Part shown: positions 7,491 through 10,220 of the stretch, in pieces
Position numbering within the stretch: position 1 is the stretch's first letter
How the letters are laid out: the number at the start of each line of letters is the position of its first letter
NCBI GenBank assembly: GCA_937959095.1
Contig: CALGLY010000682.1
Location: forward strand, 1-10,220
Direction of reading: 5' to 3'
Source of the DNA: an uncultured Saprospiraceae bacterium
GTDB taxonomy: Bacteria > Bacteroidota > Bacteroidia > Chitinophagales > Saprospiraceae
DNA: 10,220 nt
Translations under genes and position numbers: made by a program
The notes under the pieces: generated by a model
The model's input: only the letters and a program-made list of their open reading frames with translations
Databases searched by the model: none
Told to the model about the DNA's origin: nothing

Positions 7491-8256
7491 CTAGTTTGAC
7501 AACTCATTAATAGGATTAGGAAAAGTAGTTGTGAGCTCATAAAAGGTAATAATTTTCTCTGCTGCTTCTGTTGCCGTTAAATTGGTATTATGAACTTTAA
7601 ACATTGATTTATCCTGAAGATCACCTTCTTGGGAATTCATTCTATATTTTCCATCATGGTATAATAAGCGTTTTTCAGAGGCTTCCACATCTCTTTTAGA
7701 GGCTTTGTGGTGTAGTCTATTTTCGTGCTTGTTTCTTCGTAGTCGCTCTTCTAAATTACAGACTAATTCTACGAAACACACCTTGGGATTTTTTTTTTCA
7801 AAAATTGCTATTATTTCATCTATATAAGCTTCGTCTTCTGCTTCATTAAATGCCCATACCATCGTGAAAATCAGTCCTTCTAGCTTACTATTTGCAACTT
7901 CTTCAAAGATATTAAACCTGATTTTCTTGTCTAAATTTCTAAAGTTAGGCGTTCCAAAATCAAAGAATTGATTCACCAATTCTAAGTACACTGTAACAGA
8001 AATTTCTTTGCATTTATGACTGCTTTTTTTTCCAGTTTTCTTCGTTCCAAAATCGGGCTTCATAACCAGTTATGTTCCCAATTTTGCGCCTCGAATACTA
8101 AAAAAATAAGCTTAGTCAAAATACAAATAAACTTTTGTTACAGTGTACTAAGGACATATGATTATGAAATAACTTAAACCCTGTCAGTTTTTGCAATTCT
8201 TGCCCGACAGTCATTTTCCCTGATGCTGGTGGCCCGCAAACGATTATTAAATTCAT
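7491..8256 (-). pseudogene. P-loop ATPase/kinase-like gene interrupted by a palindromic MITE
   Basis: Read on the minus strand from ATG 8256-8254, the gene begins MNLIIVCGPPASGKMTVGQ, with a Walker A P-loop GPPASGK at residues 8-14, then KLFHNHMS, and then enters an inserted element at codon 36. Within the element the frame ends at TGA 8118-8116 after 46 codons. The conserved sequence resumes beyond the insert as LELVNQFFDFG. Removing 166 bases (element plus one TAA copy) joins HMS-L-ELVNQFF in frame and gives exactly 200 codons including the stop. The intact protein would resemble small AAA/shikimate-kinase-like ATPases starting GPPA-x-GK-x-T and containing HNH; their substrate is not established. 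The later part has charged helices (for example LEERLRRNKHENR) that fit a nucleotide-kinase lid. The frame from 8063 to 7491 remains open (190 residues) but lacks the P-loop and begins with about 26 element-derived residues, so a working ATPase is unlikely. Confidence 0.85.
7986..8148. mobile_element. 163-bp palindromic MITE with 25-bp terminal inverted repeats
   Basis: The terminal repeats 7986-8010 and 8124-8148 match at 22 of 25 positions when one is reverse-complemented; the outer 13 (GTACACTGTAACA) are identical. TAA flanks the element on both sides (7983-7985 and 8149-8151), consistent with a 3-bp target duplication; a TA duplication is an equivalent reading. The pairing continues inward to a centre at CATAAC-CA-GTTATG (8061-8074), with CAAAAT-x-GGG and CCC-x-ATTTTG further out (8048-8057, 8077-8086), so the whole element can fold back around its exact midpoint. 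It encodes no transposase and must have been moved by one elsewhere. A 3-bp TNA-like target is known for some IS5-family elements and a TA target for IS630, but the parent family cannot be decided here. It interrupts the P-loop gene, supplying a stop codon and a spurious start. Confidence 0.88.
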
Positions 8257-8332
8257 TTTCTTCCCTTTTATAGTTTACCCTACTTTCTTCAATTCAATAG
8301 CTGTATACCTTTTACAATTACTTCCTTACAGA

Positions 8333-9427
8333 TTATTCCCACGGGCCAGCTTTTGTCACATTTATAAAGTAGGTTCCATTGAAGTGAAAAAGCCCACCAG
8401 AAAACCCGAACCAAAGTCGCCCTTTTTTATCTTCTAAAATTGATTGAAGCCCAAAACTATAGGTTAGGTCTTCTCGTTCCCGTTCCTTAAAAAGTTCGAA
8501 TTGTTCTCCATCATAGCGATACGCGCCCACCCCTATTGCTCCTATCCACACCTTACCCGATTTGTCTTTATAGATGGTGTAAATGTCATTTTCACTAAGT
8601 CCTTCTATCGCTGGAAATTGCGTAAAATTCTCCCCATCATAATGACTCAAGCCGCCGACTTTGATGGATTCAGGAAAATCGGAAGTGAGCGATCCAAACC
8701 ACATATTTCCCTGACTATCTTCTACGATGCTGCTTACATTGTTGCTGCATAGTCCATCTTTTTGAGTGAAATGCGTGAAGGAAGTGCCATCAAATTTACA
8801 AGCTCCGTAGCCATCTCGACCAAACCAAATGTTGCCTTTGCTGTCTTCGATTAAGCTCCAAATTTTACCCGCTTCCCATTTGTAAGAGGGCTTTTCTATG
8901 ATAGGTTTTGGGATTTCAAACTTAGAAAATTTCGTGCCATCATAGCGAAACGCTCCATGATTGGTGCCAGCCCAAATGTTTCCATTGCTATCTACAAGTA
9001 TATTACAGCCAGGACCAGATAAGCCTTCTTTAGTTCCAAAATTAGTAAAGCTTTTTCCATCATATTTGGACGCGCCAGTGTGCGTGCCGAACCACATATT
9101 TCCTGCTTTATCTTCCGCAATACTGGCTACGGTATTGCCAGGCAAGCCGTCCGTTATTGAAAAGTAAGTGAGTGTTTCTCCATCGTAGCGCGCTGCTCCA
9201 TAGCCCATTGTTCCGAACCATAGATTTCCTTTGCTGTCTTCCATTATTTCTACTACATATTCGGCTATTTGAACGGCAGCATCTCGTTCTAACCCTTCTG
9301 AATCCAGTGTAAAAGGAAGCTCTTCCGTTGCTGTTGTTTTTGCTGCTGATTTTTGCTTCTCTTGCGCCGCACAAGACATAAGAAAGATGACTAGAAAAAA
9401 GGAGAGATAGATATGTAAATTATTCAT
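8333..9427 (-). CDS. Lipoprotein with seven Reg_prop beta-propeller repeats
   Basis: The 364-residue product starts with a lipoprotein signal peptide: hydrophobic residues 6-17, then a lipobox LMSC with the lipidated cysteine at 19. A short linker follows, then seven repeats of the form D-x-x-GN-[LIM]-W-x-G ... G-[AG]-x-x-[YF]-[DN]-G-x-x-[FL], with the key tryptophans at 70, 112, 152, 201, 243, 294 and 339. The spacing of about 40 residues and the count of seven fit one complete beta-propeller of the two-component-regulator-propeller type. In Bacteroidota such repeats usually form the periplasmic sensor of hybrid histidine kinases; here no kinase or transmembrane domain follows, so the protein is a free-standing lipoprotein, perhaps a ligand-binding or protein-binding propeller. 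The aspartate/glutamate-rich surface-export signal often seen after the cysteine is absent. I chose ATG 9427 over a TTG at 9445 because it places the signal peptide normally. It is 76 bases upstream of the broken P-loop gene. Confidence 0.88.
   Translation of the reverse strand: MNNLHIYLSFFLVIFLMSCAAQEKQKSAAKTTATEELPFTLDSEGLERDAAVQIAEYVVEIMEDSKGNLWFGTMGYGAARYDGETLTYFSITDGLPGNTVASIAEDKAGNMWFGTHTGASKYDGKSFTNFGTKEGLSGPGCNILVDSNGNIWAGTNHGAFRYDGTKFSKFEIPKPIIEKPSYKWEAGKIWSLIEDSKGNIWFGRDGYGACKFDGTSFTHFTQKDGLCSNNVSSIVEDSQGNMWFGSLTSDFPESIKVGGLSHYDGENFTQFPAIEGLSENDIYTIYKDKSGKVWIGAIGVGAYRYDGEQFELFKEREREDLTYSFGLQSILEDKKGRLWFGFSGGLFHFNGTYFINVTKAGPWE
8690..9245. repeat. Diverged DNA repeats encoding propeller blades
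   Basis: Plus-strand words like AACCACATATTTCC recur at 8697, 8823 (diverged), 9090 and 9216, two pairs being exactly 126 bases apart, with a further variant near 8971. They encode the G-N-x-W-F-G core of successive blades. The similarity extends to a following TGTCTTC/TATCTTC word for the E-D residues. This reflects blade duplication within the lipoprotein gene, not a separate element. Confidence 0.6.
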
Positions 9428-9440
9428 GTGCTGTTTTTTA

Positions 9441-9486
9441 GGCAAACTAAATTAATAAAATGGCTAATTTGTTATTTTAATTTGCC
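9441..9486. repeat. Imperfect hairpin filling the gap before the lipoprotein gene
   Basis: GGCAAA (9441-9446) and TTTGCC (9481-9486) are perfect inverted repeats, with AAAAT (9457-9461) and ATTTT (9474-9478) pairing inside. The structure fills most of the 59-base gap between the methyltransferase stop and the lipoprotein start. It might end the methyltransferase transcript or be a regulatory structure; no T-run follows on the minus strand. Confidence 0.3.
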
Positions 9487-10220
9487 TTAGCAACGCTCCG
9501 CCACCACCACATAAGTAGGGAAAGCATAAGCTGCTTTATCAATAAATTCTTTGATTTTGAAATTATTTAAGGTAAGCAAAATTTCTATTTCATTCCTCGT
9601 AAAGGTTCTTACCGTAGATGTATCTTCCGCTATCTTGATCAAGTTATTTCCTTCTTGTTTATTATAGATGGAATGCCAAGTGAAATCCATTCCGTTCTTC
9701 AAATTCACTTCCCATTTACTTTCTCGAACGTATTGTACATCCTTATACATCGCCTCATGTATTATTTTTTTATCTGCTGAAATTTTAGGGATAAATCTAT
9801 TCGCATCAATAAAATCAAAGCTTAAAATGCCGCTTTTTTCTAAGTTTTTGGAAATGCTTTTAAAGGTAGAAACTACATCTTCATTTGTCAACAGATAACT
9901 AATTGTTCTCCCAGTTATGATAACGCTATCGACTAAATCATTCAACTTGAAATCGCGCATATCCCCTTCTGTAAAGGTGCTTTCTGGCGACTTTTTTTTG
10001 GCAATGGCTATCATTTCATTACTCAAATCCATGCCCTGATAGTTATATCCATTTTCTTCAAAAAGGCGAGCTAAATTCCCCGTTCCGCTTCCAATTTCAA
10101 GGAGATTTTTGGACTTATATCGCGAAAGTATATTGCCGTAAAAATTATATTCTTCTTCGTAGTTGATAAAGGTCATATACATTGCTTCATATACGCCTGC
10201 TAATGTAGAATAGAGTTGCA
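9487..10220 (-). CDS. Class I SAM-dependent methyltransferase (5' end outside window)
   Basis: The first in-window ATG (10182) opens 231 residues containing motif I LLEIGSGTG at 27-35 from that Met, the acidic residue after strand 2 (GMDLSNEMI), and the GDMRDF motif. These are the signatures of a class I Rossmann methyltransferase that binds S-adenosylmethionine; a small-molecule substrate is likely but unknown. The frame is open without a stop from 10182 to the window edge and reads LYSTLAGVYEAMY, which matches the usual N-terminus of this family just before the YEEEYNFY helix. The true start is therefore beyond 10220, and the ATG at 10182 is internal. The C-terminus ends in strands with TYVVVAERC, normal for the fold. 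The gene is rich in Lys, Asn and Ile codons compared with gltB and gltD. The lipoprotein gene follows after 59 bases on the same strand. Confidence 0.88.
   Translation of the reverse strand, partial: QLYSTLAGVYEAMYMTFINYEEEYNFYGNILSRYKSKNLLEIGSGTGNLARLFEENGYNYQGMDLSNEMIAIAKKKSPESTFTEGDMRDFKLNDLVDSVIITGRTISYLLTNEDVVSTFKSISKNLEKSGILSFDFIDANRFIPKISADKKIIHEAMYKDVQYVRESKWEVNLKNGMDFTWHSIYNKQEGNNLIKIAEDTSTVRTFTRNEIEILLTLNNFKIKEFIDKAAYAFPTYVVVAERC

Noticed and set aside
7986..8148. The interrupting segment as a group II intron or small coding insertion sequence
   Set aside because: It is only 163 bp, wholly palindromic and without an open frame of its own; terminal inverted repeats with a TAA duplication fit a MITE.
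9428..9445. TTG start of the lipoprotein at 9445
   Set aside because: It adds six residues (including KKQH) before a signal peptide that is already complete from ATG 9427.
7491..10220. The minus-strand genes as a novel defence system
   Set aside because: A methyltransferase, a propeller lipoprotein and a broken P-loop gene do not form a recognisable defence set; there is no nuclease, toxin or recognition module, and the P-loop gene is disrupted.

Overview
The window looks like chromosomal DNA of a Bacteroidota bacterium. It is moderately AT-rich, no gene start has a convincing Shine-Dalgarno sequence, one intergenic gap carries a TTG-N20-TAnnTTTG promoter of the Bacteroidota type, and a lipoprotein built of Reg_prop (two-component-regulator propeller) repeats is present, as is common in that phylum. 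I cannot name a genus.

Plus-strand half (1-7364): an AT-rich leader (1-227) with a perfect palindrome and a hairpin precedes gltB, the large glutamate synthase subunit. Two small genes follow, a membrane-anchored SRPBCC-fold protein and an NTF2/SnoaL-like protein, and then gltD, the small glutamate synthase subunit. GltB and GltD together convert glutamine plus 2-oxoglutarate to two glutamates with NADPH as electron donor. The two subunit genes, often adjacent, are here about 1.1 kb apart. The NTF2-like gene appears frameshifted: a start that overlaps the previous gene's stop codon is out of frame by one base with the conserved part of the protein.

Convergence zone (about 7355-7490): gltD meets minus-strand genes across a nested set of inverted repeats that may be a bidirectional terminator.

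Minus-strand half (7491-10220), read from right to left: a class I SAM-dependent methyltransferase (5' end outside the window), a lipoprotein with a predicted seven-bladed propeller, and a small P-loop ATPase/kinase-like gene. The P-loop gene is broken by a 163-bp non-coding palindromic element (7986-8148) with 25-bp terminal inverted repeats (22/25 matching) and a TAA direct repeat at its borders. Removing the element and one TAA restores an uninterrupted 199-codon gene with its Walker A motif. This is a clear MITE-type insertion and the most interesting object here. The open frame visible downstream of it starts inside the element, so its first residues are transposon-derived.

No rRNA, tRNA, CRISPR array, transposase gene or defence system was seen.
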